13,585 bases of DNA from a bacterium (GCA_021791135.1 JAJYXD010000027.1:1-13585), one strand, 5' to 3'; positions 5,593-13,472 are shown, counted from the first letter of the stretch. The notes: a model not told the origin generated them from the sequence alone. Translations and numbers: made by a program.

Positions 5593-7377
5593 ATGTTACA
5601 GATTGACCAGTCTCTCGTGGAACAGAAATTTTCCGTTCCGACTCTTTTCTTCACCCTGGCCGGAAACACAAAAAGTCAGGAGGTTATCATCGCGCTCGCG
5701 GACACCTTGGGAAATGATATCTGCCGCATCTTCGGAACCCAAGACGAGATAAAAGAAATATTTCTTGACGGACACAGTCCCGATGCGGCGGTTGCAGTAT
5801 TCGACGGGAGCTTGGCCGGCGAGTTTTCTCCGAGATCGTCGGCTCGGCTTACCGATAAGGCAACCTTCCCTTCCTGGGCATGCGGCGCCGTGTGGGCAGT
5901 ACAGGTATCACCGAGAATCAGAAACACGGACAGATGCGCCCGACAAATCCTGTCGGACTTCAATAAAAAATTCGAGGATCGTCTCGGTGAGGGAAATTTC
6001 CCCTGGGGCTCCCCGAAGAAAAACGAGGCCGGACCGAAACACATACGCCTGCCGGATGAGAAGTTAAACTCCATACTGCAGAAACTGAATTCCAGTTCCG
6101 CCCCGAATCTTTCCGGGATCATATCGGATATGTCGAAGGCCGCTGAAATTCCTAAGGGTTCAAAAATAAGCTGGATTAGAGTTCCAGCGGCTCCTATCGG
6201 CGTTGATGGAGGGTATCTCACAAGAGTAATGAATGCGCTGGACCGCTTCCAGATAGCAAGTGTGAAACTCCTGAAGGGGGACACGAATGTTCAAGGTATG
6301 CTACTTGCTGGAGTTGATCTGCCAGACGATCCGCGTCTAAAGGACTTGTATCTATTTCCTCCAACCGAGTGTTTCTCCATAGCCCGCCCCGATCTGCACT
6401 TTTCCGGTTCCGGACTCTTTGCATCTGAAAATGATGAAATGCCGGGAGGGCTTCCCGAGATAATACACATTGATGAGTCGTATGGATTGCATCAGGCAGA
6501 GTGGAAGGAGGTGTTCGAGTGGCTGGTTCAAGAAGGACCGCTTCTTTTCTTGATCTCTCACGAGTGGAGCAACTGCTACATCAATGAGATGAGATGGCTC
6601 TCGGATTATCTCGAAAAGAAGGGTTACCCCGTATTCTTTGCTACCACCGAAGATCTTTCGGGACTCGTGATAGACAAAGATGAGGTTTCATATCGGGGAG
6701 AACATATCGGTACGGTATGGCGTCAGTTCCCTATCTTTGAAACTATGGGAAAGCTGGCGGATGTTATCGAAGCGGCGAGCAAGGGAATTGTTCGCGTGGT
6801 ACCGGAATTCGGTCACTTCGGCAATAAGACCTGGTTCTCCGTATTCAGAAGTCACGCGACGTATTTCAAGGAGGCTTTGGATATAGAAACGTTCAATCTT
6901 CTCCTTGAGGTGCTTCCGGATTCTCATTTGGTGATGCCGGGAAAACTCGAAAACTCTTTTCCTGTGAACGTTGCCGGAATGACGATCGGTTCGTTGGATG
7001 CCCTGAAACACCTCTCCGAAGAACGCAGAAATGAACTGGTGATGAAGGTGGCCGGAGCGAATACAAAATCCGCGCGATCCTATGGGGTACTTATGGGACA
7101 CGGGCTCAAAGAAAGGGACTGGACAGATTGGATTAATGAACGCTTCGAGTTCAATCAGCCGTTCATCATACAGCAAAAACTGAAGACGGAGATAATAAAA
7201 CTTCCCGTAAGAAATATTTCCGAAGGGAAAGATGAATTGTTCCGTTGCAGGGTGCTGGTTCGTCCCTGGGCAGTGAATGGAAAAATTATTTCAGGGCTCG
7301 CTACGGCGGTTCCTTATACGACGGAGCGGGTTCACGGAATGGTAGACATGGCAATGTCTTCCATTTACCTGTATTGA
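5593..7377 (+). CDS. putative ATP-grasp ligase, glutathionylspermidine-synthase-like
   Basis: A 594-residue cytoplasmic protein, not confidently named. The C-terminal two thirds follow the pattern of glutathionylspermidine-synthase-like ATP-grasp proteins, which join a carboxylate to an amine using ATP: RPDLHF (265-270) then SENDEMPGG (278-286); TVWRQFP (374-380); an A-x3-G-x-V-R-V segment leading into FGNKTWFSVF (409-418); LLLEVLPDSHLVMP (436-449); a likely ATP-binding lysine in VMKVAG (483-488) followed by SYGVLMG (496-502); FIIQQKL (524-530); and a closing VHGMVD (580-585). The first 190 residues have no recognised domain. It has a strong ribosome-binding site and a long leader. The following genes encode a P1 peptidase and an amino-acid racemase, fitting a role in making an unusual amide or peptide. 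The assignment is by motif reading only; a wholly new family is possible. Confidence 0.55.
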   Translation: MLQIDQSLVEQKFSVPTLFFTLAGNTKSQEVIIALADTLGNDICRIFGTQDEIKEIFLDGHSPDAAVAVFDGSLAGEFSPRSSARLTDKATFPSWACGAVWAVQVSPRIRNTDRCARQILSDFNKKFEDRLGEGNFPWGSPKKNEAGPKHIRLPDEKLNSILQKLNSSSAPNLSGIISDMSKAAEIPKGSKISWIRVPAAPIGVDGGYLTRVMNALDRFQIASVKLLKGDTNVQGMLLAGVDLPDDPRLKDLYLFPPTECFSIARPDLHFSGSGLFASENDEMPGGLPEIIHIDESYGLHQAEWKEVFEWLVQEGPLLFLISHEWSNCYINEMRWLSDYLEKKGYPVFFATTEDLSGLVIDKDEVSYRGEHIGTVWRQFPIFETMGKLADVIEAASKGIVRVVPEFGHFGNKTWFSVFRSHATYFKEALDIETFNLLLEVLPDSHLVMPGKLENSFPVNVAGMTIGSLDALKHLSEERRNELVMKVAGANTKSARSYGVLMGHGLKERDWTDWINERFEFNQPFIIQQKLKTEIIKLPVRNISEGKDELFRCRVLVRPWAVNGKIISGLATAVPYTTERVHGMVDMAMSSIYLY

Positions 7378-7381
7378 TTTT

Positions 7382-7412
7382 GCGGGTCGGTTTTTTCAAA
7401 CGACCGACCCGC
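7382..7412 (+). terminator. strong hairpin after the ATP-grasp gene, terminator-like
   Basis: A perfect 10-bp stem GCGGGTCGGT (7382-7391) / ACCGACCCGC (7403-7412) begins 5 nt after the stop codon. The six Ts are in the loop rather than after the stem on either strand, so it is not a canonical U-tract terminator. It may still stop transcription or protect the 3' end of the mRNA. Confidence 0.6.
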
Positions 7413-7431
7413 GATATATTCGTGTGAAGGA

Positions 7432-7465
7432 ACGAGCACTTGAGTGATTAAGGTCGAGTGTTCGT
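7432..7465 (+). promoter_or_regulatory. stem-loop in the leader of the P1 peptidase gene
   Basis: ACGAGCACT (7432-7440) pairs with AGTGTTCGT (7457-7465) with one G-U around a 16-nt loop and ends 9 nt before the ATG at 7475. No Shine-Dalgarno sequence separates the two, so the stem lies where the ribosome lands. It could modulate translation; an operator palindrome is another reading. Confidence 0.4.
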
Positions 7466-7474
7466 CAACTTACC

Positions 7475-8539
7475 ATGAAAAACGAGAAAAAGCGTTTTTA
7501 CGAGTATGGCCTTAGCGAGGCCTCTTTCCCGCGCGGGGAAAGAAACAAAATAAGCGATGTTCCCGGTGTTTTCGTGGGGCACACAACGAAGGTCGAGGGA
7601 GAAGATGTGCGCACGGGCGTAACGATCGTCGATCCCGGAGTTAAGGAACTCTTCAAAAACAAGATCCCGGGAGCGATTGCGGTCGGAAACGGGTACGGCA
7701 AACTTACGGGAATCACCCAGGTCGAAGAACTCGGGACGATCGAGATGCCCATAGGACTCACGAGTATTCTCTCGGTGGGAGCGACGCTCCAGGGAATACT
7801 TCGGGCTGTCAGAGATCGTGGGACGCTGGGCCCAATCGACGGACCGAACGTGATTGTGGGAGAAGTGAATGACGGGTTTTTGAACGACATCCACAAAAGT
7901 TCAATCAAGGTGGAGGACGTGAAACGAGCCTTCGAAAACCTCTCGGAGAATTTTCCCGTAGGAAATGTGGGAGGCGGAACCGGATCGCGCGCCTTCTCCT
8001 GGAAGGGGGGCATCGGAAGCTCATCGAGAATAGTGGAGGTACAGGGTAAAAAATATACGCTCGGCGTTCTGGTGCAGACCAATTATGGCGGCTCGCTTTC
8101 CATTCTTGGTGTTCCGGTCGGGAAATTGCTCGGGAAGACCGACTTCGACGAGTTTCTTCCCGGCAACTCCGGGGGCTCGTGCATGATCGTGCTTGCGATC
8201 GATGCGCCCTTTTCCGCAAGACAGCTGAAACGAATCGCAGAAAGGACGTTCCTGGGGCTCGCGCGCACGGGATCGGTCATGTCTCCCACAAGCGGAGACT
8301 ATGCCGTTATGTTTTCCACGAGTCGCGCCGGCGTCGAGGGTGGAGGTGATGGAGGAATATTGCTTCCCGATTCGATACTCTACCGATTCTTCCTTGCGGC
8401 CGTCGAGGCGACCGAAGAAGCGGTATATGATGCCTTGTTCGTCGCGGAAACCATGAAAGGAAGAGACGGAAACATTCGTGAGGCGATATCGGTCGAACGC
8501 GTAGTCGAAATCATAAAATTATATCGTCATGCCGCGTGA
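7475..8539 (+). CDS. P1-family (S58, DmpA-like) aminopeptidase, self-cleaving
   Basis: The 354-residue protein belongs to the DmpA/P1 Ntn-hydrolase-like group, which includes L-aminopeptidase/D-esterase and beta-aminopeptidases. These proteins cut themselves before a serine, which becomes the N-terminal nucleophile. Family landmarks are ISDVPGVFVGHTT (26-38), TGVTIVDPG (47-55), GNGYGKLTG (71-79), GEVNDGFLND (129-138), VQTNYGG (200-206), the predicted cleavage site GG|SC in NSGGSCMIVLAIDAP (G234/S235) and ARTGSVMSPTSGDYAVMFSTS (263-283). There is no signal peptide, so it acts in the cytoplasm. The start at 7475 has no Shine-Dalgarno sequence but lies just after a stem-loop. The racemase start codon is inside its last codons (11-nt overlap), so the two are translationally coupled. 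The substrate cannot be told from sequence; the partner racemase hints at D- or beta-linked amino acids. Confidence 0.9.
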   Translation: MKNEKKRFYEYGLSEASFPRGERNKISDVPGVFVGHTTKVEGEDVRTGVTIVDPGVKELFKNKIPGAIAVGNGYGKLTGITQVEELGTIEMPIGLTSILSVGATLQGILRAVRDRGTLGPIDGPNVIVGEVNDGFLNDIHKSSIKVEDVKRAFENLSENFPVGNVGGGTGSRAFSWKGGIGSSSRIVEVQGKKYTLGVLVQTNYGGSLSILGVPVGKLLGKTDFDEFLPGNSGGSCMIVLAIDAPFSARQLKRIAERTFLGLARTGSVMSPTSGDYAVMFSTSRAGVEGGGDGGILLPDSILYRFFLAAVEATEEAVYDALFVAETMKGRDGNIREAISVERVVEIIKLYRHAA

Positions 8540-9221
8540 ACGGATAGGGATTGTAGGAGGAATGGGGCCGCTTGCGGGAGTTCATTTTCAGAAACTCATC
8601 ATCGAAGCGACCCCGGCAAAAAAAGATCAAGATCACCTTGAGGTGATTTGCTACACCAACTCGGGTATTCCTGATCGCACTACATCCCTTTCCGAGGACG
8701 GAGGCAGGGCATTCGTCGAGGGGGTAGCGAAAACCTTGCGTGTGTTAAGCGATGCGGGGGCGACCCTTGCGGCTATTCCTTGTATCACGGCACACGCGAG
8801 ATTCGCCGACATCTCGATCGGCTCGCCTCTCCCCGTTTTAAATCTGATCCGCTCTCTTGATGAATATGTCGTTGAAAAATACGGGACGGGAGCGACCATG
8901 GGCGTGCTCGCGACGAACGGAACGGTACGCGAGCGGGTATTCGAGGCGTCGGGAAACATAAGGTGCGTGTACCCGTCCTCGGAAGATCAGCACGAGATTA
9001 TGAAGCTGATACTCGACATAAAAGCGGGGACGGACTTACCGACGGCGGCCGCTCGGCTTCTGCAACTTATCGATTTTTTGAAAAGGGAAGATGTCGATGT
9101 GGTGGTTCTTGGGTGTACCGAATTCTCTCTCTGTTTCGAGTACGTCAGAAATTATCCGGGAACTCCGATAATAGATCCTCTCGTGATCGCGGCGGAGGAA
9201 ATTGTAAGGCGCTGCCACTAG
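8529..9221 (+). CDS. aspartate/glutamate racemase family protein
   Basis: The 230-residue protein has the two-cysteine, PLP-independent racemase design: GIVGGMGPLAG (7-17), YTNSGIPDRT (42-51), the first catalytic cysteine in IPCITAHA (C85) and the second in VLGCTEFSL (C196), consistent with aspartate racemase. The family usually has PCNTAH at the first site; here Asn is Ile, so specificity may be changed. Such enzymes invert the alpha carbon of aspartate, glutamate or related acids in the cytoplasm. It overlaps the end of the P1 peptidase gene by 11 nt and is probably made with it. folD follows after 39 nt. A D-aspartate or D-glutamate product could serve peptidoglycan or a small peptide made by the upstream ATP-grasp protein; that link is inference. 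Confidence 0.88.
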   Translation: MPRERIGIVGGMGPLAGVHFQKLIIEATPAKKDQDHLEVICYTNSGIPDRTTSLSEDGGRAFVEGVAKTLRVLSDAGATLAAIPCITAHARFADISIGSPLPVLNLIRSLDEYVVEKYGTGATMGVLATNGTVRERVFEASGNIRCVYPSSEDQHEIMKLILDIKAGTDLPTAAARLLQLIDFLKREDVDVVVLGCTEFSLCFEYVRNYPGTPIIDPLVIAAEEIVRRCH

Positions 9222-9260
9222 TCGTTTACATCGTTTTGCTTTGTTGCTAGGATTGAGCCG

Positions 9261-10085
9261 ATGGTAATCGACGGAAGAAAAATCGCGGAAGAGCTTCTTG
9301 CTCTACTCAAAGCGAAACCGAAGACGAAGAAGTTTCTTGCGGGGATTCTTATCGGCGACGATCCCGCATCTTTAAGTTTTTTAATGAAAAAGCAGGAGAT
9401 GGCGAAAGAGCTTGGCGTTGATTTTAGATTATATAAATTATCGGCCGATCTCGGAAACGATAAACTTCGGGAAGAGGTCGGGAAAATCGCACATCTCGGA
9501 AATTGCGGCGGTGCCCTGGTTGAGCTTCCTCTTCCGGCTCATCTTAATCGTCATTATGTTCTGAATGCCGTACCCCGCGAGCAGGACGTAGCTGTCTTGG
9601 GTGAACGCGCCCTGGGTGCGTACTACGCCGGAAGAAATCCGGTTCTCCCGCCCGTTGCGGGAACCGTCGAGGAAATTCTCCGCCGCGCAAACGTTGATTT
9701 GAAAAAAATGAAGGTCGGGATCATCGGGACGGGGTTCCTTATCGGACGCCCTATCGTTACGTGGCTCATGAATAAGGTTGAGGAGATATACGTCGTGCAC
9801 CGCGGGAGTGATTTCTCTATCTTAAAAAAAGCGGATCTCGTGATCTTGGGAACAGGCCACCCCCACCTTGTGACGCCCGACATGGTAAAAGAAAACGCGA
9901 TCGTGATCGACTTCGGATACGGAAAGATAGACGAGAAAATGTGCGGGGACTTTGATTCTTCTTCGTTGGAAACCGGAAATGGTGAATCGAAAATTTCATA
10001 CACCCCGGTCCCCGGCGGCGCGGGACCGATCCTCATCGCCAAGCTTTTCGAGAACTTCTACGCACTTGTAGAAATACAGAAATAA
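9261..10085 (+). CDS. folD: divergent FolD-like methylene-tetrahydrofolate dehydrogenase/cyclohydrolase
   Basis: FolD normally converts 5,10-methylene-THF to 10-formyl-THF using NADP. The 274-residue length and general plan fit: GDDPASLSF (32-40), ELPLPAHL (88-95), a Rossmann segment VGIIGTGFLIGRPI (152-165), GTGHP (197-201) and TPVPGGAGPI (248-257). Compared with Escherichia coli FolD (constant offset of 10), the catalytic positions Tyr50, Gln98 and Asp121 are Phe40, Glu88 and Ala111; only Lys54 is kept as Lys44. The usual PCTP segment reads PPVAG and GRS reads GTG. Dehydrogenase chemistry may survive while cyclohydrolase activity is doubtful, or the protein has a new substrate. AGGA (9249-9252) supports the start. 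It ends at a bidirectional terminator. The fold assignment is firm; the activity is not. Confidence 0.85.
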   Translation: MVIDGRKIAEELLALLKAKPKTKKFLAGILIGDDPASLSFLMKKQEMAKELGVDFRLYKLSADLGNDKLREEVGKIAHLGNCGGALVELPLPAHLNRHYVLNAVPREQDVAVLGERALGAYYAGRNPVLPPVAGTVEEILRRANVDLKKMKVGIIGTGFLIGRPIVTWLMNKVEEIYVVHRGSDFSILKKADLVILGTGHPHLVTPDMVKENAIVIDFGYGKIDEKMCGDFDSSSLETGNGESKISYTPVPGGAGPILIAKLFENFYALVEIQK

Positions 10086-10098
10086 TTGTCGGGCAACA

Positions 10099-10130
10099 AA
10101 AAACAAAACCCTCAAGAGGGTTTTGTTTTT
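10099..10130. terminator. bidirectional Rho-independent terminator between folD and recA
   Basis: The core CCCTC/GAGGG stem is extended by A-rich and T-rich flanks to about 14 bp (10099-10112 with 10117-10130), with a CAAG loop. Both strands show a GAGGG-TTTTG-T run, so it can stop transcription from either side. The recA stop codon (10112-10114) lies inside the hairpin, and the last five codons of recA (KTKPS) are written by its other arm. Confidence 0.9.
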
Positions 10131-11188
10131 CTATTATTCCACTGTTCGGCCTCGGTTCCGCTCACTACTCCTTTTTTCTCCGCGACTTCTTTTGTTTTTT
10201 TCTTGATCGCTTCCAGGAGTTTTTTGTCTTCCTTGAGCTTTTCCCGTACGTTGTCGAACCCGACGCCGAGTTTTTCTCCGTCGAAACTGTAGCTTGCGCC
10301 GTTTTTGACCACGGTGCCGTACTTGATGCCGGTATTCAGTACATCCGCCTCGTAAGAAATTCCCTCGCCGTACATAATATCGAACTCGGCGATCTTAAAC
10401 GGCGGCGCCACCTTATTCTTCACCACCTTTGCCTTCACTCTGTTTCCAATAATGTCCTCCCCCTTCTTCACCTGCGCGATGCGACGAATGTCGATTCTGA
10501 TCGACGCATAAAATTTAAGCGCCATGCCGCCGGTCGTCGTCTCGGGGTTTCCGAAGACGATACCGATCTTCATGCGCGTTTGGTTGATGAAGATAACGAT
10601 CGTGCCCGACTTGTCCGCGATTGCAGTGAGTTTCCGGAGCGCCTGGGACATGAGTCGCGCCTGAAGTCCCATATGGGATGCGCCCATCTCCCCTTCTATT
10701 TCCGCCTTCGGAGTTAAGGCCGCAACCGAGTCGACGACCACGATGTCGATGATGCCCGATCGGACAACACTTTCCAAGATATTTAATGCTTCTTCCCCGC
10801 TGTCCGGCTGGGAGATAATAAGATCTTTTACCTTCACCCCGATCCGCGCCGCGTATTCGGGATCAAGTGCGTGCTCGGCGTCGATAAACGCCGCCTTGCC
10901 GCCTTTCCGCTGCACCTCCGCGACTGCGTGGAGCGCGAGCGTCGTCTTTCCCGAACTCTCGGGCCCGAAAATTTCGATGATTCTTCCTTTCGGAAATCCT
11001 CCGGCACCCAAGGCGAGATCGAGCGAAAACGATCCCGAAGAAACCGTTTCTATTTTTTTCGTATGCTGCGCCTCGCCGAGTTTCATGATTGAGCCCTCGC
11101 CGAAACGCGACTGAAGCGATTCGATCAAGGAATCGATCGAGCCGCCCATCTGTTCTTTTTCTTTTGTTTTTTTATTGTGTACCGCCAT
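10112..11188 (-). CDS. recA: recombinase RecA
   Basis: ATP-dependent strand-exchange protein that forms filaments on single-stranded DNA for homologous recombination and triggers the SOS response. The 358 residues match the family. Visible are the N-terminal SIDSLIESLQSRFGEGSIMKLG helix region, Walker A GPESSGKT (about 75-82), IDAEHALDP, Walker B IVVVDSVAAL, loop L1 around EIEGEMGASHMG, and loop L2 NQTRMKIGIVFGNPETTTGG followed by MALKFYAS. The residue after the GG is normally Asn and is Met here. The C terminus is short and basic (RKTKPS), unlike the acidic tail of many RecA proteins. Its start overlaps the end of the HTH/TM gene by 17 nt, so it appears translationally coupled. No LexA-type operator is evident, and transcription probably comes from upstream of 11840. 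Confidence 0.97.
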   Translation of the reverse strand: MAVHNKKTKEKEQMGGSIDSLIESLQSRFGEGSIMKLGEAQHTKKIETVSSGSFSLDLALGAGGFPKGRIIEIFGPESSGKTTLALHAVAEVQRKGGKAAFIDAEHALDPEYAARIGVKVKDLIISQPDSGEEALNILESVVRSGIIDIVVVDSVAALTPKAEIEGEMGASHMGLQARLMSQALRKLTAIADKSGTIVIFINQTRMKIGIVFGNPETTTGGMALKFYASIRIDIRRIAQVKKGEDIIGNRVKAKVVKNKVAPPFKIAEFDIMYGEGISYEADVLNTGIKYGTVVKNGASYSFDGEKLGVGFDNVREKLKEDKKLLEAIKKKTKEVAEKKGVVSGTEAEQWNNRKTKPS

Positions 11189-11840
11189 TGTTGTTAATAG
11201 TTGATGTTTCGTAAAATACCTGTTTCGTGATCGTATAAGGATTGCCGAGGAGTTTCTTCACCTCAAAAGTGAAGGTGTTGAATCCCGGCTGAAGCGAGAC
11301 GTCTTTCTTGAATACTCCGTCCTTGTCGGGATAAATCACCTCGCCGTTCACCGTAAGCTTGTCCGCGGGATTCATCGAGCCCTCGATGACAAACTGGGAT
11401 GATTTCACGATGGTCTGATTTTCGTCGAGGTTCTGAAGATTCAACCCCGGTTTCCCGAGAAGCGACGGCAAACGAAGGATAAAGTATCCCCCGATCACGA
11501 TGATACATACCGCAATAATCACGACCTTTTTATTGATCTGCGGCGTAATAAAACGATTGGGCGGAAGCGTGTCTTCTTCTCCCGAGCGGCGAAGCTCTTC
11601 GTTATTTTTGAGATAGCGCCGCCAGAGATCATCTCCATCGATTCCTAAAACCTCGGCGATTTTCATAAGATACCCGTGGATGTACGGCGCCGAAGGAAGT
11701 TTGTCAAATCGCTCTTCAAGGAGCAGCTCGAGCGCCCCCTCGGGAACGCCGCTCAACTGGGAGAGTTTTTCGAGCGTAATCCCCCGCACCTTGAGCGTCT
11801 CTACGATAAACCCAGAGAGGTTTTTTTCGTCTTGTGTCAT
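11172..11840 (-). CDS. RodZ-like HTH protein with one membrane helix and Ig-like domain
   Basis: The 222-residue protein has an N-terminal helix-turn-helix domain (about 5-78, with TLEKLSQLSGVPEGALELL and the RodZ-type LPSAPYIHGYLMKIAEVLGID), a basic NKK before a membrane helix (about 106-125), and an outer domain with an Ig-like strand pattern (150-195: FVIEGSMNPADKLTVNG, GFNTFTFEV). This is the architecture of RodZ, which links the cell-shape machinery (MreB) to the membrane, although the outer domain resembles the glucodextranase-B/Ig-like type. A -10 promoter box lies just upstream. The gene overlaps recA by 17 nt on the same strand. A role in cell shape is inferred from architecture; a membrane-bound regulator is the alternative. 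Confidence 0.78.
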   Translation of the reverse strand: MTQDEKNLSGFIVETLKVRGITLEKLSQLSGVPEGALELLLEERFDKLPSAPYIHGYLMKIAEVLGIDGDDLWRRYLKNNEELRRSGEEDTLPPNRFITPQINKKVVIIAVCIIVIGGYFILRLPSLLGKPGLNLQNLDENQTIVKSSQFVIEGSMNPADKLTVNGEVIYPDKDGVFKKDVSLQPGFNTFTFEVKKLLGNPYTITKQVFYETSTINNNGGTQ

Positions 11841-11860
11841 ATAAACCGTTACTCGAGACT

Positions 11861-11890
11861 ATTATAGAACACCCCGTTTCGGAGGTCGAA
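11861..11890 (-). promoter_or_regulatory. promoter candidate for the HTH/TM gene and recA
   Basis: On the minus strand a perfect TATAAT (11866-11861) lies 20 nt before the ATG at 11840. An 18-nt spacer precedes it, with a weak -35 (TTCGAC, 11890-11885). It would transcribe the HTH/TM gene and recA together and is separated from ftsK by the short gap 11841-11936. Confidence 0.6.
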
Positions 11891-11936
11891 TTTTTATAAC
11901 AACAACCCGACCATTTCTACGCCGTAAAAAGCAAAA

Positions 11937-13472
11937 CTACTCTTCCGATCCGTCCGAAACGAACACCTCTCTCGGTTTTGCGCCGTCGCCGGGGCCCACA
12001 ATGCCGCGCTCTTCCATGAGGTCGAGAAGTCGCGCCGCGCGGGCATACCCCACTTTCAGCCGTCGCTGAAGGAGCGATGCGGAAGCTTTCTTCGCCGCGC
12101 GCACGAGCCCGATCGCTTCGTCCAGAAGTTCGTCATCGTCCGACAGATCCATATTCTCGAGATCGAGATTCGCCTGCGCACCGTTTTCCCCGTTTTCTAT
12201 TTTTATCTCATCGCTCGAGATAACCTCGTTGTTCTTTTTAATGAAGGAAGTCACCCTCTTGATTTCTTCTTCCGAAAGATACGCTCCCTGGACGCGCACG
12301 GGTTTCGAGATGTCCGCCGCGATAAAAAGAGCATCCCCGCTTCCCAGGAGTTTTTCCGCACCGGGGGTGTCGAGAATAGTACGCGAGTCGATCTGGCTTG
12401 CGACCTGGAGTGCGATTCTCGTCGTGATGTTTGCTTTGATGAGTCCGGTGATGACCTCGACCGAGGGACGCTGAGTCGAGACGACAAGATGGATGCCGGT
12501 CGCACGCGCCATCTGCGCGAGACGAATGATAGATCCCTCGACTTCTTTTCCGAACGAGGTCATGAGGTCCGCGAGTTCGTCGATCACGATCACAATGTAG
12601 GGCATCGACTTGCCGGACGAGTTATAGCTCTTGATGTCACGCGCTCCCGCCGCGAGAAGTATCTCATACCTCCGATCCATCTCCTGAATCGCCCATCTCA
12701 AAACCCCGATCGCCTTCTTATTTTCCGTGATAACGGGCGCCAAGAGGTGCGAGATGCCGTCATACACCGAAAGCTCAACGCGTTTCGGGTCGATCATGAG
12801 AAAACGAAGCATGTCCGGAGAATTTCTAAAAAGAAGCGACATGATGATCGAGTGGATCATGATGGATTTTCCCGATCCGGTCGCACCCGCGACAAGCAAG
12901 TGCGGCATCTTTGCAATGTCCTTAAACATGGGCTCGCCACTCACGTTCCTGCCCAAAGCGAATGCGAGTTGCCCGCTTTTCTGGAAATCGGGATAAAGCA
13001 GCAAGCTTCCGAGACGGACGAGCGCCGCCGCCTTGTTCGGTACCTCGATTCCTACAAGTGATTTCCCCGGGATGGGGGCTTCAATACGGATGGGGTGGGC
13101 GGCAAGCGCAAGCGCAAGATCCTGATTCAGGGCAGTGAGACGCGAGAGCTTGATACCCTCGGCGGGCTTCAGGGTATAGCGGGTAACGGTTGGACCCACG
13201 TTTATCTCTCCCATCTCGACCATGATTCCGAAGCTTTCAAGCGTGCGTTTGATGATGTTCGCGTTCGCCCGAAGGTCCCCGATTGTCGGCTTCTCGGTCG
13301 TCGAGTTCAAAAGCGATAAGGGAGGCGCCACGTAATTTTTGATCGGCTTGAAGGAAGAACCCTTCGGCAGGTCCGTATCCATCTCGGCGATCAATTCTTC
13401 TTTCTTTCGTGAAACTTCTTTCGTCTCTTTTTCTTTGGGAGAAGGCGGCGTCTCGGGTAGAATGACTTTCAT
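11937..13472 (-). CDS. ftsK: FtsK/SpoIIIE-type DNA translocase lacking the membrane domain
   Basis: Hexameric ATP-driven DNA pump that clears chromosomes from the closing division site. In order: a charged N-terminal stretch (1-45), the alpha domain (60-170, with GPTVTRYTLKPAEGIKLSRL and IRIEAPIPGKSLVGIEVPN), the beta motor domain with Walker A GATGSGKS (196-203) and Walker B IVIVIDELADLM (293-304), the FtsK signature STQRPSVEVITGLIKANI, GAEKLLGSGDALF (371-383), an acidic linker (415-450) and the gamma winged-helix DNA-orienting domain (about 450-505). Usual FtsK proteins have four N-terminal membrane helices; here the 511 residues contain none. An in-frame TAA lies 6 nt upstream of the ATG, so the frame does not extend. 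The motor parts are intact. A separate membrane partner or a soluble mode of action is needed. Confidence 0.93.
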   Translation of the reverse strand: MKVILPETPPSPKEKETKEVSRKKEELIAEMDTDLPKGSSFKPIKNYVAPPLSLLNSTTEKPTIGDLRANANIIKRTLESFGIMVEMGEINVGPTVTRYTLKPAEGIKLSRLTALNQDLALALAAHPIRIEAPIPGKSLVGIEVPNKAAALVRLGSLLLYPDFQKSGQLAFALGRNVSGEPMFKDIAKMPHLLVAGATGSGKSIMIHSIIMSLLFRNSPDMLRFLMIDPKRVELSVYDGISHLLAPVITENKKAIGVLRWAIQEMDRRYEILLAAGARDIKSYNSSGKSMPYIVIVIDELADLMTSFGKEVEGSIIRLAQMARATGIHLVVSTQRPSVEVITGLIKANITTRIALQVASQIDSRTILDTPGAEKLLGSGDALFIAADISKPVRVQGAYLSEEEIKRVTSFIKKNNEVISSDEIKIENGENGAQANLDLENMDLSDDDELLDEAIGLVRAAKKASASLLQRRLKVGYARAARLLDLMEERGIVGPGDGAKPREVFVSDGSEE

